Positions 1 to 6,190 of a DNA stretch of 12,380 bases are shown here, in pieces. The stretch is taken from contig DASSWW010000027.1 of the NCBI GenBank assembly GCA_035704495.1, positions 1-12,380 of the forward strand, in the 5' to 3' direction. How positions within the stretch are numbered: the stretch's first letter is position 1; every line of letters begins with the position of its first letter. The notes beneath the pieces were generated by a model that saw nothing but the letters and a program-made list of their open reading frames with translations, ran no database searches and was not told the DNA's origin. A program made the translations under genes and the position numbers. The stretch is from UBA6022 sp035704495. GTDB lineage: Bacteria > Patescibacteriota > Saccharimonadia > Saccharimonadales > Saccharimonadaceae.

Positions 1-35
1 CGCCGCAAATCAACGCAGTAACACTAGTTAATGTA

Positions 36-64
36 TTGCTTTTTTAAGCATTTTATGGTAATAT
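36..64 (+). promoter_or_regulatory. Candidate sigma70-type promoter of the deacetylase gene
   Basis: TTGCTT at 36-41 (-35) is followed after 17 bp by TAATAT at 59-64 (-10), with an extended -10 TG at 56-57. Transcription would begin near 71, giving a leader of about 60 nt. An overlapping TATAAT at 62-67 is an alternative hexamer but would need a 20-bp spacer. This is a motif reading only. Confidence 0.5.
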
Positions 65-130
65 AATACTAACTGTCGCAACGCGCGATAGCCCTTTGAC
101 ATCTTCAACGAAATGAAACAGGTGAAACAG

Positions 131-1153
131 ATGAAAACGTATTTTGACGAACGTCAAGATGGCCATGTGCCGGAAAAATATTTTCGCTATGGCGAAATGG
201 ATACGCCGATGGAATTGCCAGCGCGAACGGATCAACTCCGTCTAGCGATGGCAGGGATGCAAACGACAATCGTTACCCCAGATGATCATGGGCGTGAACC
301 GATTGAAGCAGCTCACAAGCCAGCCTACGTCGATTTTATCGAAACCGCTAGGCAAGAATGGGCCAAGGCGAATATCAGTGGCGGCGAGGTGATGACCACA
401 ATTTATGTGCCCGCACCGCCGGAAGCAAAAGGAATTTTGGCTGATGCTAGTCGTTACCAAAAAGACGGCAGTTGCCCGATTGGCTGGCACACCTTTGACG
501 CCGCCTATTGGTCGGCGCAAACGACTGTGTGTGCAGCCGACGACTTGATTGCCGGTGAAGGGCTAGTCTATTCGCTGAACCGTCCTCCTGGCCACCATGC
601 CCGTTGGGCTGGAGCTGGAGGATTCTGCTATTTCTCTAATGCCGCGATTGGCGTTCATAGATTGCTGCAGAAGTTTCGTCGAGTGGCGGTCTTGGACGTT
701 GACATGCACCATGGTCAGGGTACCGAGGAAATCTTTTATCGCCGCAACGATGTGCTTACGATTTCCATTCATGCCGACCCGACCAATTTTTATCCGGTCT
801 CGTCTGGTTTCAAGGAACATCGTGGTCTCGGAGAGGGACTCGGCTACAATTTGAATTTGCCGATGCTACATGGCTCATTGGAGCAGACCTTCTTTGACCG
901 CTTGGAGCAAGCGATTGCTCAAATCAAACGGTTCAAGCCAGACGTACTGGTGGTGCCGCTAGGTTTTGACATCTACAAAGACGATCCGCAGTCCCGAGTA
1001 GGAGTGACGACGGCCGGGTTTAAACAACTCGGAAGCGCCATTGCTGACTTGGATCTACCGACGCTGATTAATCAGGAAGGTGGGTATCACATCGAGAGTC
1101 TTGTAGACAATGCCCAAGCATTTTTCACTGGTTTGGGTGTGCCGATGCGCTGA
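131..1153 (+). CDS. Histone deacetylase family protein (acetylpolyamine amidohydrolase-like)
   Basis: This is a predicted zinc-dependent cytoplasmic deacylase of the arginase/deacetylase fold, most like class II HDAC and acetylpolyamine amidohydrolases that release acetate from N-acetylated amines. Counting from the start chosen here (340 aa), the signature blocks are in order: RPPGHHA with the catalytic His pair H155/H156, LDVDMHHGQGT with zinc ligands D191 and H193, LGFD with zinc ligand D280, and EGGY with the transition-state Tyr Y319. All key residues are intact, so the enzyme should be active. An in-frame ATG at 113 exists, but the ATG at 131 is preferred: AGGTGA lies 5 nt upstream of it and the resulting MKTYFDERQ start looks like the family. 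The gene converges on the PLP-enzyme/M24 operon. The true substrate cannot be read from the sequence. Confidence 0.9.
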   Translation: MKTYFDERQDGHVPEKYFRYGEMDTPMELPARTDQLRLAMAGMQTTIVTPDDHGREPIEAAHKPAYVDFIETARQEWAKANISGGEVMTTIYVPAPPEAKGILADASRYQKDGSCPIGWHTFDAAYWSAQTTVCAADDLIAGEGLVYSLNRPPGHHARWAGAGGFCYFSNAAIGVHRLLQKFRRVAVLDVDMHHGQGTEEIFYRRNDVLTISIHADPTNFYPVSSGFKEHRGLGEGLGYNLNLPMLHGSLEQTFFDRLEQAIAQIKRFKPDVLVVPLGFDIYKDDPQSRVGVTTAGFKQLGSAIADLDLPTLINQEGGYHIESLVDNAQAFFTGLGVPMR

Positions 1154-1194
1154 TTGCGCCGCTCATTTGTTGAAGAAAGGCAAAGTAATACCAT

Positions 1195-1242
1195 GGGTAT
1201 GACTGTTGTCGTGTCGAGTCAGACACTGCAACAGTCATACCC
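1195..1242. terminator. Long hairpin between convergent genes, likely bidirectional terminator
   Basis: A perfect 14-bp inverted repeat (1195-1208 with 1229-1242) is topped by a further 5-bp stem (1211-1215 with 1222-1226) around a 6-nt loop. It sits 41 nt after the deacetylase stop and 22 nt past the stop of the PLP-enzyme gene on the other strand. Only a weak T-rich stretch follows on the + strand (TATTTTCATTT), so it may act as a transcript-end barrier rather than a textbook intrinsic terminator. Confidence 0.75.
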
Positions 1243-1264
1243 TATTTTCATTTGTGAACTATGG

Positions 1265-2362
1265 CTATACGGATGCTTCGTATGCGTCCATGGTGTGCTG
1301 GTAGCTTTGTTCGTCGGTGTTGCTGCCGCTAATCAAAATCAGGTGTGTTTGGTTGCTGGCGTTGGTTTGTTTTAGGTGTTCAAATACGCCAGCCACCGTC
1401 ACCATGCTGGATACTTCGGGCAGATTATCCCAGACGGCTGTTTTGTCGCTGGTATCAATTCCTAGTGCGGGCATGACCGTGTCAATATACCATTTGTAGG
1501 CGGCGCCAACTGGTGCCAAATTGGGTACTGTATGAATGTCATCAATCTTGCCATCTTTAATGCGGGCGAACAGTTCGTCACCGATCCTCCAAACGGCCAG
1601 CCCTTCAGCGTCCAAGTTAACGTCGCCTTCGACAACTGCGGGTTCTGTAGCGCCGTGTTCGCGCACGGCACGCAGGCTGCGGGCAGCGCTATCGGCGCCA
1701 GTAATGCCGTAGCCAAACAAATCAAACAGATGATTCTGTTCGGCATTCACATCGGCGATGCCACTAATCAATCCGCCTCCGCCAATCGGGATGTGCACAG
1801 CATCGGGCATCGCCCATTGCTTGTCGGCCAATTGTCCGACGATTTCTGGCACTAATGTAGCAGTGCCGCGTACAATCGCTGGATCGTCGTACGGTGATAA
1901 ATACTTTTTATGTTCGTCAATCGCCACTTGTTTTGCGCGTTGCTTGGCAATCACAAAACTTTCGGGCGTGTTGTCCAAACTAAACGAACCATCGGTCGCG
2001 CCAAATTTACGCGTGGCAGCGACTTTGTTGGGCGGCACGACTGCCGCCATAATGATCTGAACGGGGACGCCCAATTCGGCGCCAGCCTGGGCGACGGCTT
2101 GTGAATGATTGCCGCCGCTGTCAGCGACGACGCCAGTTTTACGTAGGCTTTCCAAATCGCTAGTCATAGCAATCATGGCGCCGCGGATTTTGAAACTGCG
2201 GATGGCTTGGTATTGTTCGCATTTAATGAGTAGGCGATTATTACCGTCGCCGGGCGCCGGAACTTCGACCAGCGGCGATTCGATAACCGCCGGGCGGACG
2301 GCGGCTAAATCAGCTAGCCGCTCTTGCCATAATTGTGGATTGGGTATGTTAATTTCAGCCAC
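1265..2362 (-). CDS. Threonine/serine dehydratase-like PLP enzyme (fold type II)
   Basis: This 365-aa protein belongs to the tryptophan-synthase-beta (fold type II) PLP family, dehydratase/racemase branch. Seen: SFKIRGA with the PLP-binding lysine K58, SGGNHSQA at 82-89 for the substrate carboxylate, an SPYDDP segment at 157-162 with the following RGTATLVPE, the phosphate-cradling GGGGL at 195-199, and a C-terminal ISGSN at 344-348. There is no ACT regulatory domain, so it resembles catabolic dehydratases, serine racemases and ectoine-locus EutB-type enzymes rather than biosynthetic IlvA. The start is GTG at 2362, chosen because AAGGAG (2373 to 2368) lies exactly 5 nt upstream. It follows the M24 gene by 19 nt, so the two form one operon. 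The reaction (dehydration, ammonia elimination or racemisation) cannot be fixed from motifs alone. Confidence 0.88.
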   Translation of the reverse strand: MAEINIPNPQLWQERLADLAAVRPAVIESPLVEVPAPGDGNNRLLIKCEQYQAIRSFKIRGAMIAMTSDLESLRKTGVVADSGGNHSQAVAQAGAELGVPVQIIMAAVVPPNKVAATRKFGATDGSFSLDNTPESFVIAKQRAKQVAIDEHKKYLSPYDDPAIVRGTATLVPEIVGQLADKQWAMPDAVHIPIGGGGLISGIADVNAEQNHLFDLFGYGITGADSAARSLRAVREHGATEPAVVEGDVNLDAEGLAVWRIGDELFARIKDGKIDDIHTVPNLAPVGAAYKWYIDTVMPALGIDTSDKTAVWDNLPEVSSMVTVAGVFEHLKQTNASNQTHLILISGSNTDEQSYQHTMDAYEASV

Positions 2363-2381
2363 GAATTCTCCTTGTCAAATG

Positions 2382-3542
2382 TTAGGCCGTTAAAATGTTT
2401 TGCGACGTGGTTGTCAGTACTTCACCGCCATTTTCGGTCACCAGGACGGTGTTGGAAATAAAGTCATCGCCTAGGCGACTGCCGACCAGCCACGATAACA
2501 CGTGGAATGTCATGCCGGCCTCTAGTACCATATTGCTATTTTTATTCAGATTGGTATTTTGGTCGCCACATTCAGCCCAGGCAGGCGGAAAGCTCAGGCC
2601 AACCATGTAGCCACAGTGGTGACGTTGGTAATCGCTTAGTCCAGCTTCGTTAACGACATTTTGCCACGCCGCATAGACGTCTTTGACAATCATACCGGGG
2701 CGCAAATTTTCCACGACCGCGTTAAATGCTTCTAGGCAGATTTTTTGGATTTCTTCCTGACCTTCGGGTGGATTTAGGTGGACAAATCGTCCCATTGGCG
2801 CATGATACCGCTGGTAACTGCCAGACAGTTCGATAAACATGGTGTCATCGGGTGTGAGAAATTGATTGCCCCACGTGGTGTGTTCTTCACCGCGGCGCGC
2901 AGTCGGGCGCAGGAATGGCCCAAAACTCGGCGATTCGCTGCCAGCCAAGATCATTTCTTTGTAGACTTCGGCGGCCACGGCTTTTTCGTTGACGCCAGGA
3001 GCGATAGCACGAATAGCAGCTTCGGTCATGCGTTCGGATATCACACCAGCTTGGCGCATGGCAGCAATTTCGAGCGGCGTTTTAATCATGCGGATTTTAG
3101 TCATAAGGTCTTGAGAATTTTTCCAGTTAGCGTCTGGCAAACCGTCCATCAGTCGCTTGGTGTCGGCATAAGAGCGGTATTGGGCGCCCATGTCGATGCC
3201 GATTGTCGCTTTTTCAAAGCCTTTTTCTTTCATGATATCAGCCGTAAAATCAGCCGCTGATTCACTGTCAAGATAGCCACGGAACTCGGCCTTGTCGGCT
3301 ACTTGATTGGTGATGGTAACGGTTTCCATCTTTCTAGCGATTAGGCAGAGGTCGCCTTTTTTAGGCACAATCAGCAGGTGAAGCCCAAAAAAACCCCAGT
3401 GGTTAAGCCCAGTCAAATAATAGATATTTTCTGGTGCCGACAACATGCAGACGTCAAATCTTTCTTCGTCCATGCGCGCGCGTATGCGCTCTAAACGACC
3501 GGTGTATTCTTCATCCGGAAAAACGTTAAACTGACTATCCAT
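2382..3542 (-). CDS. M24-family creatinase/ectoine-hydrolase-like hydrolase
   Basis: This 386-aa protein has the two-domain creatinase/prolidase architecture: an N-terminal creatinase domain (about 15-145) and a C-terminal pita-bread domain (about 155-380). The five metal ligands of true aminopeptidases are largely missing. The first Asp position is E238 (IELSG), the second sits in YHAPMGR and is not Asp, and the last Glu is replaced in ISNTVLV. H309 (in HHCGYMVG) and E341 (VLEAGM) remain. This is the pattern of creatinase and ectoine hydrolase (DoeA/EutD), which cut C-N amide or ring bonds without metal, rather than of Xaa-Pro peptidases. The start ATG has AGGAG (3551 to 3547) upstream. It is the first gene of an operon with the PLP enzyme. 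The substrate is unknown; assignment to the creatinase-like subgroup is fairly firm. Confidence 0.85.
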   Translation of the reverse strand: MDSQFNVFPDEEYTGRLERIRARMDEERFDVCMLSAPENIYYLTGLNHWGFFGLHLLIVPKKGDLCLIARKMETVTITNQVADKAEFRGYLDSESAADFTADIMKEKGFEKATIGIDMGAQYRSYADTKRLMDGLPDANWKNSQDLMTKIRMIKTPLEIAAMRQAGVISERMTEAAIRAIAPGVNEKAVAAEVYKEMILAGSESPSFGPFLRPTARRGEEHTTWGNQFLTPDDTMFIELSGSYQRYHAPMGRFVHLNPPEGQEEIQKICLEAFNAVVENLRPGMIVKDVYAAWQNVVNEAGLSDYQRHHCGYMVGLSFPPAWAECGDQNTNLNKNSNMVLEAGMTFHVLSWLVGSRLGDDFISNTVLVTENGGEVLTTTSQNILTA

Positions 3543-3570
3543 AATGCTCCTTTTTATTTAGTGTGAGTAC

Positions 3571-3579
3571 AGAATAACA
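3571..3579 (-). promoter_or_regulatory. Candidate extended -10 promoter of the M24/PLP operon
   Basis: Reading the minus strand, TGTTATTCT (TG-n-hexamer, -10 at 3576 to 3571) lies 28 nt before the M24 start codon, leaving room for its Shine-Dalgarno. The -35 region would overlap the palindrome at 3591-3606. Confidence 0.45.
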
Positions 3580-3590
3580 CATTGGTAGGT

Positions 3591-3606
3591 AAAAACAGCT
3601 GTTTTT
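3591..3606. promoter_or_regulatory. 16-bp perfect palindrome, possible operator
   Basis: AAAAACAGCTGTTTTT is a perfect palindrome lying about 50 bp upstream of the M24 operon, over the expected -35 region. As DNA it has the symmetry of a dimeric repressor site. As RNA it would give only a weak A-U stem, so an operator is more plausible than a terminator for the upstream PepSY gene, though the latter cannot be ruled out. Confidence 0.35.
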
Positions 3607-3688
3607 TAGCGGTTGCCGTAATTTCTACATTAAAAGGGTGTCGACACTGTTACACAACAAATATAAAACTTGATAAATAATACAATTA

Positions 3689-4417
3689 TTAGTCGTCAGA
3701 ACCGCGGCGAGACGAGCTGTCGTCAAAGCCACGATCATCAGAACCACTGCGTGATGAGTCGTCATTTGAATCATCACGGCCAGAGCCTGATCCTGAGCTG
3801 TCGTTTTTATCCGAACCGATGTCTTTTGTTCTGACAATTTCGCCGTTCGACGCGTTTATGTCAACTCGGCTATCGTCAGTAAAGCGGACGCTGTATACGA
3901 TAATACCGTGTTCGGTTTCAAATTTAATTCGTTCTACACTAGTGTTTGGATTTTTCGCTAGGGCGATGTCTCGGGCCTCTGTAAAGCTGATGCCTGGAGC
4001 GAAATTAGCAGGCAAGGTAAGCGTATCATCGGTCGCTTGTTCTCGTGCTCTATTTTCGTAGTGGTGCGCTGCGTTTGCACCGGTCTGCGCGTTTATAAAT
4101 AGCATTCTGCCGTTCGTCATACGTATTTTATAAACTAGCGTGCCGTGTTCGTCCTCTAGTTCGATTGTTGCTATCTGGGCGGCGGTGTCATTACCGCTTC
4201 GCGAGCTGGCGATTTCTTCTACTTTTTCTAACGTCAGCAGTTCACCAGGAACTGCATCAATCGTTTCTGTTTCAGCAACTTGATTGACGGTCGGAGTGCT
4301 TTGCAGTTTCCATGCGTAGGCGCCAATGGCAATAATAACGGCAGCGGCAATCAAAAATAGCAGCGTCTTTTTAGCAGTGAATTTTTCTGTAAGTTGTGGG
4401 GTGAATACTTTTTTCAT
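3689..4417 (-). CDS. Membrane-anchored double PepSY-domain protein with Ser/Asp-rich tail
   Basis: This 242-aa protein has a positively charged N-terminus (1-17), one hydrophobic segment at about 18-36, and then an extracytoplasmic part. Two PepSY-like units are seen at about 61-113 and 143-196. Each combines an xxxEAxxIA-type helix with strands of the form VYxIRxxNGxxLxINAxTG (HGTLVYKIRM and HGIIVYSVRF). PepSY domains commonly occur in secreted or membrane proteins and are proposed to inhibit or modulate proteases. Residues 202-242 are a low-complexity tail of Ser, Asp, Gly and Arg, probably disordered. No Shine-Dalgarno precedes the ATG; TATATT lies 9 nt upstream, suggesting a very short leader. 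Role unknown beyond likely envelope location. Confidence 0.8.
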   Translation of the reverse strand: MKKVFTPQLTEKFTAKKTLLFLIAAAVIIAIGAYAWKLQSTPTVNQVAETETIDAVPGELLTLEKVEEIASSRSGNDTAAQIATIELEDEHGTLVYKIRMTNGRMLFINAQTGANAAHHYENRAREQATDDTLTLPANFAPGISFTEARDIALAKNPNTSVERIKFETEHGIIVYSVRFTDDSRVDINASNGEIVRTKDIGSDKNDSSGSGSGRDDSNDDSSRSGSDDRGFDDSSSRRGSDD

Positions 4418-4517
4418 ACTATCTTTAATATACTATGTTGCGATGATTTTATAAAGATACCGACAGGCTGATTGTAGGTAATTTTGTGAAAAATGGCCGT
4501 TAAATGCAGACGAATTG

Positions 4518-5192
4518 CTATGACTTATTCATCATCATCGCGCTCAGGCCTTCGCCTGGTTGTACCACGACAAAACCTTCGCCCGAAAACGCCATCTGAA
4601 ATGCCTCGCCGCTGCCGCGACCAATCATCGCACCAGCTTTCAGACTGCTATGAATACTAACTTTTAGCGACGTACTCCAAGCAATCACACAGTTAGTGTC
4701 GACAAAAGTTGCTTGATTGATTTTTAACACAACTGGCGTGCCCCAACTCGTCAACGCTACTTTACCGCTGCCGGTTAGCGTAGTGTTAAACAGACCGCCG
4801 GCGACAAAGCCCATGACGCCGGATTTAATCCGATTTATGTTCCATTCCAGGCTGCTTTCAAACGCTAACAGGCGGTCGCTGCTAACAGTTAGCTGCTCGT
4901 TTTCTAGGTTAACCACATGCACCTCTGACCCGTTATCGGCGACGAATAAATCGCCTTTACCAGTGGCTTGCATTAGTTGCAGATTCTCGCCAGTGACGGC
5001 TTTTTTAATAAACCGCGTGACACCGCCGCCATGGTATTTAAAGTCAATATCGCCCTGGTATGCGGCCATCGCTCCTTGTTTCAGGTACACGTCGCCGTCC
5101 AGGTTAACCAGTAGCATGTGCGTATTTTGCAGCACGAAACTTTCGGCTTCGTCAGTAGTATTTTCAGTGTGGTCAAATAGAGTACTTTTCAT
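4518..5192 (-). CDS. AIM24 family protein
   Basis: This 224-aa protein is a glycine-rich, all-beta AIM24/TIGR00266-type protein: repeating short strands, central GVMGFVAGGLFNTTLTGSG and C-terminal SGEGFVVVQPGEG are typical of the family. Bacterial members have no established biochemical role; the fungal namesake is mitochondrial. No signal peptide or membrane helix is seen, so it is probably cytoplasmic. The reading frame is open up to an ATG at 5264, but ATG 5192 is preferred: it avoids overlapping the neighbouring gene, and an extended -10 (TGCTACACT) ends 6 nt before it, implying leaderless transcription. It lies 32 nt downstream of the anchored beta-domain gene on the same strand. Confidence 0.85.
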   Translation of the reverse strand: MKSTLFDHTENTTDEAESFVLQNTHMLLVNLDGDVYLKQGAMAAYQGDIDFKYHGGGVTRFIKKAVTGENLQLMQATGKGDLFVADNGSEVHVVNLENEQLTVSSDRLLAFESSLEWNINRIKSGVMGFVAGGLFNTTLTGSGKVALTSWGTPVVLKINQATFVDTNCVIAWSTSLKVSIHSSLKAGAMIGRGSGEAFQMAFSGEGFVVVQPGEGLSAMMMNKS

Positions 5193-5198
5193 GTTTTT

Positions 5199-5207
5199 AG
5201 TGTAGCA
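5199..5207 (-). promoter_or_regulatory. Extended -10 promoter placed for a leaderless AIM24 mRNA
   Basis: On the minus strand TGCTACACT (TG-n-TACACT) ends 6 nt before the ATG at 5192, so transcription would start at or next to the start codon. No Shine-Dalgarno is present. The -35 match is poor, as expected for extended -10 promoters. Confidence 0.5.
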
Positions 5208-5224
5208 TGGGGGTTTATACGATT

Positions 5225-5923
5225 TTAGAAAGAATAATTCATTTTTGAGCCGGTAATTAGACATAGGGCACCGGGACCGTCGGGACAGTTTCGCAACATC
5301 TTCACGGTTAGATAAATAGGATTAGATTGGATGCCGCAAGTGCCGTTTTTATTCTGGCAAATGCGCACCTCGTACTTACCACTTGCGAATCGTAGGTGAG
5401 ATAATAAACCATTCCCTGAGTGCACGTCAGGTTGTAGCTCATACTTTGACACACCGGCGCTTTGGCTGCTCGGCATGGACGGTTTATCAAGTTGGCGCCA
5501 GGTTATCAAGTAACCAGCGCTACTCAAGCCGTTTGTTTTGTAGGCCACCAATGCATTATTGCCGCCTGTAATCGTAATACTCGCCAGTGGTTTTTGAGTA
5601 TTTTTCGGTGAGGCAGGTGAAGATGAGTCAATATGATCGTCAGTCGTAGCAGGTGGCTGTTGTTGGTTGAGTCTGTGAAAGGGAATAGGGTTACTTTTTA
5701 CTTCTGTGGTTTGATTTTTGGTGGATGCTATTTGTTCTGTAGTTGGCCCTTCCTTTAAGGTAGGTGCCGCCACTGTCGTTTCACTACTAGGTAGTAGCGA
5801 CCGTGATTCAGTTCCGTCCCGTATAACGAGAACTACCAAGGCAACACTAAAGATAATAGCAGCACTGACTATCACGATTTGCCATGGCCGAGCACTGTAT
5901 AAAAGTTTCTTTAATTTATTCAT
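5225..5923 (-). CDS. Unrecognised single-pass membrane protein with Cys-containing beta-rich domain
   Basis: I do not recognise this 232-aa protein. It has a short basic cytoplasmic start, one membrane helix at about 14-34, and a long linker (about 38-112) rich in Pro, Thr, Ser and Gln. A C-terminal domain (about 113-208) follows whose alternating strands and GKYEVRICQNKNGTC segment resemble Ig/fibronectin-III-like extracellular modules. Four cysteines (C189, C196, C213, C221) could form two disulfides outside the cell. It has a good promoter (TTGTAA, 17 bp, TATTCT) ending 7 nt before the ATG and no Shine-Dalgarno. AIM24 follows 32 nt downstream. A surface or adhesion role is a guess from architecture only. 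Confidence 0.75.
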   Translation of the reverse strand: MNKLKKLLYSARPWQIVIVSAAIIFSVALVVLVIRDGTESRSLLPSSETTVAAPTLKEGPTTEQIASTKNQTTEVKSNPIPFHRLNQQQPPATTDDHIDSSSPASPKNTQKPLASITITGGNNALVAYKTNGLSSAGYLITWRQLDKPSMPSSQSAGVSKYELQPDVHSGNGLLSHLRFASGKYEVRICQNKNGTCGIQSNPIYLTVKMLRNCPDGPGALCLITGSKMNYSF

Positions 5924-5930
5924 TATATAT

Positions 5931-5959
5931 AGAATAAAATATTTGTAATACTTTTACAA
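5931..5959 (-). promoter_or_regulatory. Promoter of the membrane-anchored beta-domain gene
   Basis: Minus strand: TTGTAA (5959 to 5954), 17-bp spacer, TATTCT (5936 to 5931). The hexamer ends 7 nt before the ATG at 5923, so the mRNA should be leaderless or nearly so. Confidence 0.55.
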
Positions 5960-5990
5960 ACATACCATTACAATCTTTAACTTTTTACAA

Positions 5991-6019
5991 CAAAAGACTC
6001 CCATCAAAGGAGTCTTTTG
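5991..6019 (-). terminator. Rho-independent terminator after the tRNA
   Basis: An 11-bp perfect stem (5991-6001 with 6009-6019) with a 7-nt loop begins 13 nt past the encoded CCA of the tRNA. On the minus strand the 3' arm ends in TCTTTTG, so the T-run is inside the stem. The symmetry would let it act on either strand. Confidence 0.75.
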
Positions 6020-6031
6020 CGAAATAAATTC

Positions 6032-6108
6032 TGGTAGCAGCGACAGGGTTTGAACCTGTGACCTTAGGCTTATGAGTCCTACGCTCTAACCAACTGAGCT
6101 ACGCTGCC
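6032..6108 (-). tRNA. tRNA-Met (CAU), probably elongator
   Basis: All 77 nt fold as a tRNA on the minus strand: acceptor GGCAGCG/CGCTGCT, D arm GCTC-AGTTGGTTA-GAGC, anticodon loop CTCATAA (anticodon CAU), variable AGGTC, T arm ACAGG-TTCAAAC-CCTGT, then A73 and an encoded CCA. The D arm and the GGTCACAGGTTC stretch match the elongator tRNA-Met pattern. It lacks the GGG/CCC anticodon-stem pairs of the initiator and the C4-G69/C5-G68 pairs typical of the lysidine-modified tRNA-Ile. Two oddities: the first acceptor pair is G1-U72, and A31 faces G39 at the top of the anticodon stem. Confidence 0.93.
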
Positions 6109-6124
6109 ACATAAGTACTGCATG

Positions 6125-6133
6125 ATTGTAACA
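6125..6133 (-). promoter_or_regulatory. Extended -10 promoter of the tRNA
   Basis: Minus strand TGTTACAAT (TG-n-TACAAT) ends 16 nt before the tRNA 5' end, leaving a short precursor leader for RNase P. It lies back-to-back with the promoter of the pentapeptide gene. Confidence 0.5.
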
Positions 6134-6175
6134 AAAGTTGAGGGGAATTTCTAGGGGTGTTCGCCGGCGGCTACC

Positions 6176-6184
6176 TGTTAGAAT
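6176..6184 (+). promoter_or_regulatory. Extended -10 promoter placed for a leaderless pentapeptide-repeat mRNA
   Basis: TGTTAGAAT (TG-n-TAGAAT) ends exactly 6 nt before the ATG at 6191. No Shine-Dalgarno is present. Confidence 0.5.
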
Positions 6185-6190
6185 AAAGAC

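Noticed and set aside
113..130. Upstream ATG extending the deacetylase by 6 residues
   Set aside because: No Shine-Dalgarno precedes it, while AGGTGA is correctly placed for the ATG at 131, and MKTYFDE looks like the natural family start.
2778..3260. 160-codon open frame on the + strand
   Set aside because: It lies fully inside the M24 gene in antisense, has no ribosome-binding site and an implausible protein composition.
3625..3837. 70-codon minus-strand frame
   Set aside because: It overlaps the 3' end of the PepSY gene in another frame; its Thr-rich content is a by-product of the Ser/Asp codon repeats.
5193..5264. 24-residue N-terminal extension of the AIM24 protein
   Set aside because: It would overlap the neighbouring gene by 40 nt and the extended -10 at 5199-5207 lies inside it, next to the ATG at 5192.
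6032..6108. Reading the CAU tRNA as tRNA-Ile2 (lysidine substrate of TilS)
   Set aside because: The D arm and the variable/T region match elongator tRNA-Met, and the C4-G69/C5-G68 acceptor pairs typical of tRNA-Ile2 are missing.
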